Positions 17,017 through 25,364 of a DNA stretch of 31,218 nt are shown piece by piece. Source of the DNA: a virus; IMG/VR virus record IMGVR_UViG_3300030102_005125, positions 16,589 to 47,806 of that record. The stretch is one strand, 5' to 3'. Position numbers and translations under genes: made by a program. The first letter of the stretch is position 1, and each line of letters starts with the position of its first letter. Under the pieces are notes generated by a model. It saw only the letters and a program-made list of their open reading frames with translations. It was not told where the DNA came from and did no database searches.

Positions 17017-18486
17017 TCAAATCCACTCTGATAATTCTTCTCCACTAATTTCCTTTGCAATATTTACTTTGTTTTTTAATGCTTTAATTATTTTTTCATC
17101 CACAGTGCCTTTAGATACCATATCTATGTATAAAACTGGGTTGACCTGGCCTATACGATGTGCTCTATCTTCTGACTGTATTCTTTTCTCTAAATCATAA
17201 TTATTTGAATAATATATCACAGTGCTGGCAGCAGTCAATGTGATGCCATAGCCACCTGTTTGTGTATTACCTATAAAAAATCTACAATCATTTGATTTAT
17301 TTTGAAAATCATGAATACATTTTTGTCTATCCTCTGCCTTTGTTGCTCCGTAATATGTGCAATATGATGTGGGTCCGTATTCTTTTTTTATTGCTGATTC
17401 TATGTTCAATATGTCATGTATGTAGTTTGCCCATATAATTGCTTTACCTGTTGTTTCTGATAACACCTGCATTAATTCTTCTATTCTATTGTTTTTAAGA
17501 TCTAATACTTCACCACTATCTGTTTTCATATGCCCACATGTTATTTGATGTAATCTCATCAATTGTGTCAAAACATTGACAGCTGTAAGTGATTGTCCTT
17601 TTAAAATAGTCATGGCATTTGTTTTCATGTCCTGATATGCAATACGTTGTTCATCTGTCAATTCTACTTCACGTTTTACAAAAGTTTTTTCTGGTAAATC
17701 CAAACAATCTTTTTTTAGAATACGATAAGAATGCGGTGATACTAACTGTCCTAATTGTGCTAAGTTTTTAAACTTAACAATCTTCTGATATTTATGCGTG
17801 CCACCGGCAGCATTTGCTGTTATAACAACTGCGTAGCGAGTTCTAAATGCATAAAAACTTTGTTGACCAAGTATCTCAGGATCTAGGAAATCCATCTGTG
17901 CCCATAAATCCATTGGTGACTGGGTTACTGGAGATCCTGTTAATATTCGTCGGTATTTGGCTTCTCTGGCTAATGATAAAATATTTTTAGTTCTTTTAGC
18001 CTGTGGATTTTTTATCGTAGTGCTTTCATCTACTATCATCATAGCTTTTCCAATTAAAAATAATTTAGCAAATTCTACACCTTTTTTTGTAGATAAAGCT
18101 TCTACGTTCATCACCATAATTTTACATCTGTAATCGTTTATATCTTTTATATTTTTTAATTGCTGTTTATATTCTGAACTTGTAGATTGCTTCCAGGCAA
18201 CGACATTTTTTTCTATGTAATCAGGGACGTGTGTAGGTATTTCTTGATCTACCCAATTCATGTATGTGCCTTTTGGTGCAACTATCAACACTCTATCTAT
18301 TCTACCTTTGTTGTATAATATGCATGCGTTGTCTAATGCTATTTTAGTTTTGCCTGTGCCCATCTCTGCAAAGATAGCAAAAGCTTCTTTATTCCAACAT
18401 TTTTTTAACGCATCCTTTTGATGCTCATATGGCTTCGTTTTAAATTTGTACATTCTTAATTCTAATGTTGACTTCTTATATAACAT
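17017..18486 (-). CDS. SNF2-like SF2 helicase / DNA-dependent ATPase
   Basis: 489 aa with the full SF2 motif set: Q-like YEHQKDALKK (20-29), Walker A EMGTGKTKIA (41-50), motif II IVDESTTIKN (151-160, DEST in place of the usual DEAH/DExx), motif III LTGSPVTQSPMDLW (182-195), motif V GGYGITLTAA (411-420) and motif VI QSEDRAHRIGQ (437-447). The RAHRIGQ box and the 'DES..IKN' form are typical of SNF2-type phage helicases, which remodel or translocate on DNA during replication or recombination. It is the only minus-strand gene in the first 28 kb. An alternative start at 18453 (MYKFKTKPYEHQ) fits a candidate promoter better, and neither start has a clear ribosome site. Confidence 0.9.
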   Translation of the reverse strand: MLYKKSTLELRMYKFKTKPYEHQKDALKKCWNKEAFAIFAEMGTGKTKIALDNACILYNKGRIDRVLIVAPKGTYMNWVDQEIPTHVPDYIEKNVVAWKQSTSSEYKQQLKNIKDINDYRCKIMVMNVEALSTKKGVEFAKLFLIGKAMMIVDESTTIKNPQAKRTKNILSLAREAKYRRILTGSPVTQSPMDLWAQMDFLDPEILGQQSFYAFRTRYAVVITANAAGGTHKYQKIVKFKNLAQLGQLVSPHSYRILKKDCLDLPEKTFVKREVELTDEQRIAYQDMKTNAMTILKGQSLTAVNVLTQLMRLHQITCGHMKTDSGEVLDLKNNRIEELMQVLSETTGKAIIWANYIHDILNIESAIKKEYGPTSYCTYYGATKAEDRQKCIHDFQNKSNDCRFFIGNTQTGGYGITLTAASTVIYYSNNYDLEKRIQSEDRAHRIGQVNPVLYIDMVSKGTVDEKIIKALKNKVNIAKEISGEELSEWI

Positions 18487-18496
18487 GATCTATATG
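18468..18496 (+). promoter_or_regulatory. Candidate sigma70-type promoter for the replication operon
   Basis: TTGACT at 18468-18473 and TATATG at 18491-18496, separated by 17 bases: five of six and four of six matches to the consensus hexamers with ideal spacing. Transcription would begin near 18503, a dozen bases before the ATG at 18516, the first gene of the rightward replication block. It is the only place where that operon could start de novo, because the gene to its left is on the other strand. In AT-rich DNA such matches also arise by chance, so this is a prediction. Confidence 0.45.
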
Positions 18497-18504
18497 AGAA
18501 TCAA
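18477..18504 (-). promoter_or_regulatory. Candidate divergent promoter for the minus-strand helicase
   Basis: On the minus strand, TTGATT (plus-strand 18499-18504) and TATATA (18477-18482) are separated by 16 bases. Transcription would start near 18470, before the internal ATG at 18453 (MYKFKTK...), which favours that codon as the real start of the helicase. The elements lie inside the opposing rightward promoter, so the two could not be occupied by RNA polymerase at the same time. The -10 is palindromic and AT-rich, so confidence is limited. Confidence 0.35.
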
Positions 18505-18515
18505 GAAATAAAATT

Positions 18516-18821
18516 ATGACAGTTTACGTACTACAAGAAATGGGTAGAAATATTAGATCAGCTGAAAAATTTGGCGATTTAAAAGTATTATTACCCGACA
18601 ATAAACAAATAGTTTTGTCTTCTGGACCATTAACTCATAAGTTAAAAAAAGAGTTATCCACATTTAGTGATGATGACTATTTGCTTTTGATTGGTGATCC
18701 TGCTATTATTGCATTAGCTGGCGCAGTTGTCAGTGAAATGAATAGAGGCAAATTTAAAGTGTTAAAATGGGATCGTGATGAAAAACGGTACTATGACATA
18801 GAAATAGATTTGAGAGGTTGA
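18516..18821 (+). CDS. Conserved hypothetical protein, first gene of the replication operon
   Basis: 101 aa, beginning MTVYVLQEMGRNIRSAEKFG. An alternation of strands and helices is visible (DLKVLLPDNKQIVLSS; DDYLLLIGDPAIIALAGAVV; KFKVLKWDRDEKRYYDIEID), pointing to a small alpha/beta domain. There is no signal peptide and no known catalytic motif. It leads the rightward replication block and is followed one base later by the next gene, so it is likely expressed early with the SSB-like protein, primase and polymerase. A DNA-metabolism or regulatory role is suggested only by its place. Confidence 0.65.
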   Translation: MTVYVLQEMGRNIRSAEKFGDLKVLLPDNKQIVLSSGPLTHKLKKELSTFSDDDYLLLIGDPAIIALAGAVVSEMNRGKFKVLKWDRDEKRYYDIEIDLRG

Positions 18822-18822
18822 T

Positions 18823-19371
18823 ATGAGTGAATTATTAAAACAAATGGCTCAAGATGCGGGCTCCACGGCCCAGGACAACATGGGTAAAATAGGTGCTGTT
18901 GCAAATGATGTGGCAGACACTGATAACGAGATTGCTGATTTAGAAGAGCAATTAAAAAAGAAAAAAGATTACAAAAAACATTTAGCAGAAAATGTTCTAC
19001 CTAACTTATTTGCAGAAGTAGGTTTGTCAGAATTAAAGTTGGCAGATGGTAGACATCTTAAAGTTACCAACTACTATGGTGCTTCTATTAAAGATACTAA
19101 AAAAGAAGCAGCATTCAAGTGGTTACGAGACAATGGATTTGGTGATTTAATAAAGAACCAAGTTAGTTGTAGCTTTGGAAGGAATGAAGATGAGAAAGCT
19201 AAGTCGTTGATAAATACTTTGGATAGTCAAGGTTATCAATCAATGCAACGTGAATGGGTCGAACCTTCCACCCTTCGCGCATTTATACGAGAGCAACATG
19301 AAGCAGGTAAGCAATTACCTATGGATTTGTTAGGAGCTTTCGTCGGACAAAAAACAACAATTAAAGACTAA
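18823..19371 (+). CDS. Coiled-coil protein of the replication operon, unknown function
   Basis: 182 aa. Residues ~25-60 form a charged coiled coil (NEIADLEEQLKKKKDYKKHL). A conserved-looking alpha/beta domain follows (LPNLFAEVGLSELKLADG; HLKVTNYYGASIKDTKKEAA; WLRDNGFGDLIKNQVSCSFG) and then a helical C-terminus. The arrangement of coiled coil plus small domain is seen in many phage replication operons immediately before the ssDNA-binding gene. Its tight linkage with the following SSB-like gene suggests a partner in ssDNA handling or in inhibiting a host nuclease, but I see no specific motif. AGAGG lies before the ATG. Confidence 0.6.
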   Translation: MSELLKQMAQDAGSTAQDNMGKIGAVANDVADTDNEIADLEEQLKKKKDYKKHLAENVLPNLFAEVGLSELKLADGRHLKVTNYYGASIKDTKKEAAFKWLRDNGFGDLIKNQVSCSFGRNEDEKAKSLINTLDSQGYQSMQREWVEPSTLRAFIREQHEAGKQLPMDLLGAFVGQKTTIKD

Positions 19372-19385
19372 AGGAGAAAGGCCTT

Positions 19386-20192
19386 ATGGCAAAAACACAA
19401 GCAGTCGCAAAGGCGGCAAAATTAGATCTAGCAGTTCTTGCTAGTGACTCAAAAGATGCAAGTGGGTTTGGTAATCTTGACATGTCAAGAGATATTGCAA
19501 TTCCTTACATCAACATACTACAATCCAATAGTCCACAACTTAATCCGCAAAAAGCAGAGTACGTTGATGGTGCTAAAATAGGACAGTTCTATAATACTGT
19601 CACACAAGAGGTCAGTGATTCACTTAACGTGATACCTGTTCTTTATCAACTACGATACGTAGAATGGAAACCACGTGAGCAAGGTGGTGGGTTCGTTGAA
19701 TCACATCATGCTGATAGTGGCATTCTTAGTAAAACTAAACGTGATCAAATGACGTTTAAAGATGTATTACCAAATGGTAATTACATTGCAACCACTGCTT
19801 ATCACTATGTTATGGTGCAAGGCAAAGATGGTGCTTGGTCACAAGCTGTTGTCAGCATGACATCTACACAATTGAAAAAAAGTAGACGTTGGAACAGTTT
19901 AATGTTGAGCCAAAAAGTTAATGGTCCATCGGGAAGTTTTACTCCACCAACATATGCAATCATTTACAAACTATCTACTGTTAGTGAGTCTAATGATCGT
20001 GGTAGTTGGTTTGGGTATCAAGTTGAGAGAGACGGTCAAGTTGAAGACGCTGGCGTTTATAACGAGGCAAAATCATTTTCAACTGCCGCATCAAGAGGAG
20101 AAGTCGAAGCTAAACCTATGTCAGAGGGTGAGCCTGTAAAAGAGGCTCCACAATCTAATAATACAGAAAGTCAAGAAGAAGTACCGTTTTAG
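19386..20192 (+). CDS. Phage single-stranded DNA-binding-like protein with acidic SSB-type tail
   Basis: 268 aa with a strong ribosome site (AAAGGAGAAAGG) before ATG 19386. The body has IPYINILQSNSPQLNPQ, VIPVLYQLRYVEWKPRE, NGNYIATTAYHYVMVQG and TYAIIYKLSTVSESNDRGSW, the strand order of phage SSB-like/recombination-mediator proteins. The last ~40 residues are acidic and low in complexity and end SQEEVPF. That matches the acidic tip with terminal Pro-Phe used by SSB proteins (DDDIPF in E. coli) to recruit replication and repair enzymes. It lies directly before the primase. A coating role for ssDNA at the replication fork is the likely function; the body is not a textbook OB fold by eye, so this rests on tail and context. 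Confidence 0.7.
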   Translation: MAKTQAVAKAAKLDLAVLASDSKDASGFGNLDMSRDIAIPYINILQSNSPQLNPQKAEYVDGAKIGQFYNTVTQEVSDSLNVIPVLYQLRYVEWKPREQGGGFVESHHADSGILSKTKRDQMTFKDVLPNGNYIATTAYHYVMVQGKDGAWSQAVVSMTSTQLKKSRRWNSLMLSQKVNGPSGSFTPPTYAIIYKLSTVSESNDRGSWFGYQVERDGQVEDAGVYNEAKSFSTAASRGEVEAKPMSEGEPVKEAPQSNNTESQEEVPF

Positions 20193-20221
20193 GTAATTCT
20201 TCTACTAAAACTGGAGGTTTA

Positions 20222-21712
20222 GTGGATAGATTCAAATTGATATTTGAAGGCTTAGACGTAGCTTATGGTCAGCACCAGCCAAATGGTTCGCGTGCTGACG
20301 GTAAGCAGGAAGGTAAGTCTTACATTGTAAAACAAGAAGTAAATGATTCTTTATGGAGTAATCATTTAAACGGGAATGGTCCATCATTAGGTATTATTCC
20401 CATAAAAGCAGACAACACAGTTAAATGGGGTTGTATAGATATAGATACATATCCCATTGATTACAAAAAAATAATTAACAGTATAAGAAATTTACAACTA
20501 CCACTTGTTCCTTGTAGATCGAAGAGTGGTGGTATGCATTTGTTTATGTTTTTTAAAAACCCAGTGTCCGCAAGATTAGCCAGAGAGAAGCTACGAGAGG
20601 TTGCATCTGGTTTAGGACATTCTTCTGTAGAAGTATTTCCCAAACAATCAACGATACTGATAGAGAAAGGAGACTTAGGTAATTTTTTAAATCTTCCTTA
20701 TTATAATTCAAAAAGTACAACTAGATATGCTTACAAAGATGATGGAACAGCAGCGACCTTGCTGGAGTTCTATTCTTTATATGATAAATATGTTGTAGAA
20801 GAAATAGACAAAGTTGCAATTCAGATATCTAAAGATGTCATAGAAGATGGTCCGCCTTGTTTACAACAATTATGTTCACAAGGATTTCCCGAAGGCACAC
20901 GCAACAACGGATTATTTAATATCGGTGTTTACTTGCGTAAGTTTGATCCAGACAATTGGAAAACGTTATTAGAAAAATACAATCAAGATTACATGACACC
21001 ACCTTTGTCAGCATCAGAGGTAGTGACAGTACAAAATCAATTAGAAAAAAAAGAATATAATTATAGATGTAAAGAACCACCTATTAGTTCTTACTGCAAT
21101 GCAAAAGTTTGTAGAGGTAGAAAATATGGTGTGGGTGGTAACGGTACATCGTTAGAGTTTAGCGCATTGACTAAATTAGAAACAGATCCACCTGTGTGGT
21201 TTTTGGATGTTGGTGACGCAAGAATGGAATTACAAACAGAAGAGCTGCAGATACAAACTAAATTTCAAAAGAAATGTATGAATAGTTTGAATCACATGCC
21301 TGCTCTTGTAAAACAGTCAGTATGGCAGGAGATTATTGAAAGATTGATGCAAAATCTTATCAAGATTCCTGTGTCTGATGATGGGTCATTGGCCGGTCAG
21401 TTTGAAGCTCACCTCCAGGAGTTTTGTACTGATCGTGCCCAGGCTCTAAATCGTGACGAATTATTATTACGCAAACCATGGACAGAGGATGGTATTACAT
21501 GGTTTAGACTTAAAGACTTGCAGGATTATCTTACACGCAACAAGTTTACATATTTTAACACAGGTCAACTTGTGCAAGCTTTGAGACATCTAAAAGGTAA
21601 AAGTGAGAAATATAATTTAAAAGGTAGAACTGTGCGTGTGTGGGGTGTGCCTGCATATCAACAACAAGATTCTGCATTTGATATAAAGGAGGTTGATGGT
21701 GCACCATTCTAA
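20222..21712 (+). CDS. Primase, archaeo-eukaryotic (AEP/TOTE-like) type
   Basis: 496 aa from a GTG start (20222) with GGAGGT just upstream. AEP primase motifs: WGCIDIDTYP (catalytic Asp73 and Asp75), SKSGGMHLFMFF (His106), VEVFPKQ (137-142) and GNFLNLPYYN (153-162). The middle has GPPCLQQL, GTRNNGLFNIGVYLRK and a cysteine-rich segment YRCKEPPISSYCNAKVC (Cys283, 292, 297), a pattern known from phage and plasmid primases where cysteines bind metal. The C-terminal ~170 residues have helical, winged-helix-like character. It synthesises primers for the family A polymerase encoded downstream. The last 20 bases overlap the helicase gene. The protein also ends in Pro-Phe. Confidence 0.8.
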   Translation: MDRFKLIFEGLDVAYGQHQPNGSRADGKQEGKSYIVKQEVNDSLWSNHLNGNGPSLGIIPIKADNTVKWGCIDIDTYPIDYKKIINSIRNLQLPLVPCRSKSGGMHLFMFFKNPVSARLAREKLREVASGLGHSSVEVFPKQSTILIEKGDLGNFLNLPYYNSKSTTRYAYKDDGTAATLLEFYSLYDKYVVEEIDKVAIQISKDVIEDGPPCLQQLCSQGFPEGTRNNGLFNIGVYLRKFDPDNWKTLLEKYNQDYMTPPLSASEVVTVQNQLEKKEYNYRCKEPPISSYCNAKVCRGRKYGVGGNGTSLEFSALTKLETDPPVWFLDVGDARMELQTEELQIQTKFQKKCMNSLNHMPALVKQSVWQEIIERLMQNLIKIPVSDDGSLAGQFEAHLQEFCTDRAQALNRDELLLRKPWTEDGITWFRLKDLQDYLTRNKFTYFNTGQLVQALRHLKGKSEKYNLKGRTVRVWGVPAYQQQDSAFDIKEVDGAPF

Positions 21713-23207
21713 AACTAAAATAATATTAGGACCACCAGGCACAGGCAAGACACATAACTTATTAAACTTGGTAGAACAAGAGTTAGCAAAGGGCACATCA
21801 CCTGATCGCATAGCATTTGTTGCATTTACCAAGAAGGCGGCAACCGAGGCTCGTGACCGGGCAATGAAGAAGTTTAAGTTAGAAGAACAACATCTACCGT
21901 ATTTTAGAACACTACACTCGTTTGCATTTCATCAATTAGGATTAACAAAGTCAGAAGTTATGTCACGTGATAATTACAAAGAGTTTGCACAAACATTTGG
22001 TATGGATTTAGGATCTGTTACTGATGGTGCAGAAGCTGGTGGTGTGGTAACCACTGACAATATATTAATCAACGAAATAAATTTAGCACGTATGAAGTGT
22101 ATGGATTTAGAACATCATTATAACACATCTAATTTACAAGACATGTCCTGGCACTCTTTGCTTCGTGCACAGAGATCATTGGAAGAGTTTAAGAAAAAGA
22201 AAGAAGTGTTTGATTTTACTGACATGATAGAATTGTATATAGATTCTGGTCCCGTGCCAAAATTAGAAGTCGTGTTTGTAGATGAAGCTCAAGACTTATG
22301 TAAATTACAGTGGCGAATGATAAACAAGTTAACAGAAAATGCAAGAAAAGTATACGTTAGTGGTGATGATGATCAAGCAATATACAATTGGGCTGGTGCT
22401 GATGTTAAGTATTTTATTGAGCTGCCTGGCGAAGTAGAAACACTAAAACAGTCTTTTAGGTGTTCTGCTGTTATTCAAAATTTATCTAATAGAATAATAA
22501 ACAGAGTAAAATTTAGACGTAGTAAACAATGGAGAGGCACAGATAGAGAAGGAATGGTGCAATATCACACTTATCCAGAAAGTGTTAATTTAAGAGATCA
22601 AGGTAGCTGGCTTGTAATGGCTAGGACCAATTATATGCTTGACGAGATAGAGCGCGATATACGATTACAGGGTATGTTGTATAAGAGAAATAACAAATTA
22701 CCTATATCAGCTAAATTATTGAATGCTGTAGAATCTTGGAAAAAATTAAATGGTGGTGAAGTTATACCTTTAGCAGATATAAAAGACATATACTCATATA
22801 TGTCTAGTCAAATAGGCATAGAAAGAGGTCATAAAAATCTTAAAATGGCCGATAAAGAGCAATATGAATTAGAAGAATTGGTAATGCATCATGGTTTACT
22901 TATGGGTGGCAGACCTTGGGATGTAGCATTTGATAAGGTAGGTAATAGAGATAAAGAATATTTACGTGCTATAGAAGTAAGAGGTACAATATCAAAAGAT
23001 CCAAAGATACATTTAAGCACTATACATGGTGCAAAAGGTGGTGAAGCAGATAATGTTATGCTTCTTACTGATTTATCAAGAAAATCACAAGAAGCTATGG
23101 AAAGAGATTCGGATGACGAATGCCGTGTGTTTTATGTAGGAGCAACACGTGCTAGAGAAAATCTACATATAATACAGCCGCAGAGAGATGGAGGATTCAT
23201 AATATGA
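21696..23207 (+). CDS. UvrD/Rep-like SF1 DNA helicase
   Basis: About 503 aa. Motifs: Walker A LGPPGTGKTHNLL (11-24), Ia AFVAFTKKAATEARD, TLHSFAFHQLG, motif II VVFVDEAQDL, motif III YVSGDDDQAIYNWAGAD, motif IV LKQSFRCSAVI and motif VI VFYVGATRARENLHII near the C-terminus. It is shorter than full UvrD (about 700 aa), as is usual in phages. It translocates 3' to 5' on ssDNA and unwinds the template for replication or repair. Three candidate starts are adjacent (TTG 21693, ATG 21696, GTG 21699); AAAGGAGG at 21685-21692 leaves only three bases before the ATG and six before the GTG. The gene overlaps the end of the primase gene. Confidence 0.9.
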   Translation: MVHHSKTKIILGPPGTGKTHNLLNLVEQELAKGTSPDRIAFVAFTKKAATEARDRAMKKFKLEEQHLPYFRTLHSFAFHQLGLTKSEVMSRDNYKEFAQTFGMDLGSVTDGAEAGGVVTTDNILINEINLARMKCMDLEHHYNTSNLQDMSWHSLLRAQRSLEEFKKKKEVFDFTDMIELYIDSGPVPKLEVVFVDEAQDLCKLQWRMINKLTENARKVYVSGDDDQAIYNWAGADVKYFIELPGEVETLKQSFRCSAVIQNLSNRIINRVKFRRSKQWRGTDREGMVQYHTYPESVNLRDQGSWLVMARTNYMLDEIERDIRLQGMLYKRNNKLPISAKLLNAVESWKKLNGGEVIPLADIKDIYSYMSSQIGIERGHKNLKMADKEQYELEELVMHHGLLMGGRPWDVAFDKVGNRDKEYLRAIEVRGTISKDPKIHLSTIHGAKGGEADNVMLLTDLSRKSQEAMERDSDDECRVFYVGATRARENLHIIQPQRDGGFII

Positions 23208-23536
23208 GTTTTAGTACAGGCATTTCTAGCTCAAAACCTAGTATGAAAAAAGAAGATATATTAGAAGAAGCTAGTAAAATAATCTCTAGAGATAGAAATT
23301 TATCTCATGGAGATGCATTTAATAATCACGCAGAAATAGCAGAATATTGGAATATTTTTTTAGATAAAAAATTACAAGCAATGGCTAGTATTACTGCAGA
23401 TGATGTTGCTTTGATGATGGTGTTGCTAAAAATATCTAGGAACAATCAAGGTAAAAAAATTAACATGGATAATTTTGTTGATATGGCAGGTTATGCAGCA
23501 ATAGCAGGAGAGATAATTGACTCAGGATCTATATAA
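23204..23536 (+). CDS. DUF6378-like phage protein
   Basis: 110 aa. After a short Ser-rich lead, the protein has EDILEEASKIISRDRNLSHG, then AEIAEYWNIFLDKKL, then ITADDVALMMVLLKISR and NMDNFVDMAGYAAIAGEII. This is the DUF6378 signature ('a...i...R...hGd...nf..ia..Ws.yl....it..DVa.mm.llKiaR....~.Dn..D.aGYa'). The helical bundle resembles MazG-like NTP pyrophosphohydrolases in outline, but the EExxD metal-binding residues are not clear. The function is unproven, and a nucleotide-handling role fits its place between helicase and polymerase. ATG overlaps the previous stop (ATGA) and the end overlaps the polymerase start by 20 bases. Confidence 0.75.
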   Translation: MSFSTGISSSKPSMKKEDILEEASKIISRDRNLSHGDAFNNHAEIAEYWNIFLDKKLQAMASITADDVALMMVLLKISRNNQGKKINMDNFVDMAGYAAIAGEIIDSGSI

Positions 23537-25364
23537 AACTGTTACGTCACAATGGGTTGCTCCTACGCGTTTCCCTCACATAGAGGGACGCGTAGCGATT
23601 GACTTAGAAACTTGTGACCCAGACTTAATAAAACACGGACCAGGTTGGCCAACTAAGAGAGGTAAGGTGATAGGAATAGCCATAGCCACTGCGTCCTTTA
23701 AAGCGTATTATCCAATTGCACATGATGGCGGTGGAAACATGGATGAAAAGAAAATTATAAAATACATAAAATCTATTTGTGACGATGATTCTATTGAAAA
23801 AGTATTTCATAATGCACAGTATGATATAGGTTGGCTTTGGACATTAGGAATAAATGTAAAAGGTAAAGTTCATGACACTATGGTAGCAGCAGCTCTCATA
23901 GATGAAAATAGGTATTCATATACACTTAATAGCATTGTGCATGAATATTTAGGTGAGTTTAAAAATGAACAAAAACTAAGAGAAGCAGCTGAAGCTTTTG
24001 GCGTAGATCCAAAATCAGAAATGTACAAATTGCCGGCTATGTTTGTTGGTGAGTATGCAGAAGCTGATGCAGATCTTACATACAAGTTACACGAAAAACT
24101 ATCTTGGGAAATTATAAAAGACAATCTTACTACCGTTTATGATGTAGAATGTAGACTTATAAAAGTTATATTTCAAATGACTAAACGTGGTGTAAGATTT
24201 GACACTGTAAAATGTGAACAGCTAAATACAAAATTTCACAATAAAGAAAAAAAATTGATGAAACGTATAAAGGATTTGACTGGTCTTAACATAGAAATAT
24301 GGGCTGCAGCTTCTATTGCAAAAGCTTTTGATGCTTTGAATTTACCATATGAAAGAACAGAGAAAACAGATGCACCTTCATTTACGAAGATGTTTCTTAC
24401 AGATCATCCACATGAATTACCAAGGTTAATTATGCAAGCACGTGAGCTGAATAAATTACGTGGCACATTTTTACATGGATTGATGAACTATACAGAGGAG
24501 GGTAGAATACATGCACATATTAATCAAATTAGGTCTGACACTGGTGGTACTGTGTCTGGTCGTTTTTCTTATAATCACCCTAACTTACAGCAGGTACCCA
24601 GCCGCGGTCAGTTTGCGAAAGACGTTAGGAAATTATTCGTTCCTGAGATGGGTGAATATTGGCTCAAGGCAGATTACTCGCAACAAGAACCAAGACTCTT
24701 AACACATTGGGCGTGCCTCGTGGACCAACCAGGTGCCAAAGAAGTTAAAGAAGCTTATCAAAAGAAAGATTTAGATTTTCATCAACAAACAGCTGACATG
24801 GCTAGTGTTGATAGAAGATTAGCTAAAACTATTGGATTAGGTGTAATGTATGGCATGGGCTATAACAAATTAGCACGTGAGTTAGATTTAGAGCCACAAG
24901 AAGCAAAAGAAATGCTTACAGATTTCCGTAAACGTGTGCCTTTTATGCAGGGCATGCTTGAAGCTGTAATGAATCGTGCAAATTCTAAAGGTGTCATACG
25001 CACTTTATTAGGACGTAAATGTAGATTTGATTTATGGGAACCTACATCATGGGGCGTGCATAAACCATTACCATTGAATCAAGCAAAGGTAGAGTATGGT
25101 GATGCTATAAAAAGATATGGCACATACAAAGCACTTAATAGATTGATACAAGGATCAGCTGCAGATCAAACAAAGAAAGCTATGGTGGATGTATATGAAC
25201 AGTTAAATGTTATACCACTAATACAAGTTCATGATGAGCTTGATTGTTCTGTACAAAGTGAAAAACAAGCAAATGAAATAAAAGAAGTAATGGAAACTTG
25301 TGTAGAACTGCAAGTGCCTTCCAAAGTTGACGTAGATTTAGGGGAAAGTTGGGGGGATAAATGA
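23517..25364 (+). CDS. polA: DNA polymerase I family (family A), with 3'-5' exonuclease
   Basis: 615 aa from TTG 23517; AGGAGAG lies four bases upstream and no better start follows. Proofreading domain: Exo I VAIDLETCDP (Asp29, Glu31), Exo II FHNAQYDIGWL (Asn99, Asp103), Exo III YAEADADLTYK (Tyr180, Asp184). Polymerase: motif A KADYSQQEPRLLTHW (Asp386, Glu391), motif B RRLAKTIGLGVMYGMG (Lys437, Tyr445), motif C LIQVHDELDCSV (His572, Asp573, Glu574). All metal-binding residues are present. There is no 5'-3' exonuclease domain. The residue equivalent to E. coli Phe762 is Leu441, and motif A reads SQQEP rather than the usual SQIEL. It replicates the phage genome together with the upstream primase, helicase and SSB-like protein. 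Confidence 0.95.
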   Translation: MTQDLYKTVTSQWVAPTRFPHIEGRVAIDLETCDPDLIKHGPGWPTKRGKVIGIAIATASFKAYYPIAHDGGGNMDEKKIIKYIKSICDDDSIEKVFHNAQYDIGWLWTLGINVKGKVHDTMVAAALIDENRYSYTLNSIVHEYLGEFKNEQKLREAAEAFGVDPKSEMYKLPAMFVGEYAEADADLTYKLHEKLSWEIIKDNLTTVYDVECRLIKVIFQMTKRGVRFDTVKCEQLNTKFHNKEKKLMKRIKDLTGLNIEIWAAASIAKAFDALNLPYERTEKTDAPSFTKMFLTDHPHELPRLIMQARELNKLRGTFLHGLMNYTEEGRIHAHINQIRSDTGGTVSGRFSYNHPNLQQVPSRGQFAKDVRKLFVPEMGEYWLKADYSQQEPRLLTHWACLVDQPGAKEVKEAYQKKDLDFHQQTADMASVDRRLAKTIGLGVMYGMGYNKLARELDLEPQEAKEMLTDFRKRVPFMQGMLEAVMNRANSKGVIRTLLGRKCRFDLWEPTSWGVHKPLPLNQAKVEYGDAIKRYGTYKALNRLIQGSAADQTKKAMVDVYEQLNVIPLIQVHDELDCSVQSEKQANEIKEVMETCVELQVPSKVDVDLGESWGDK

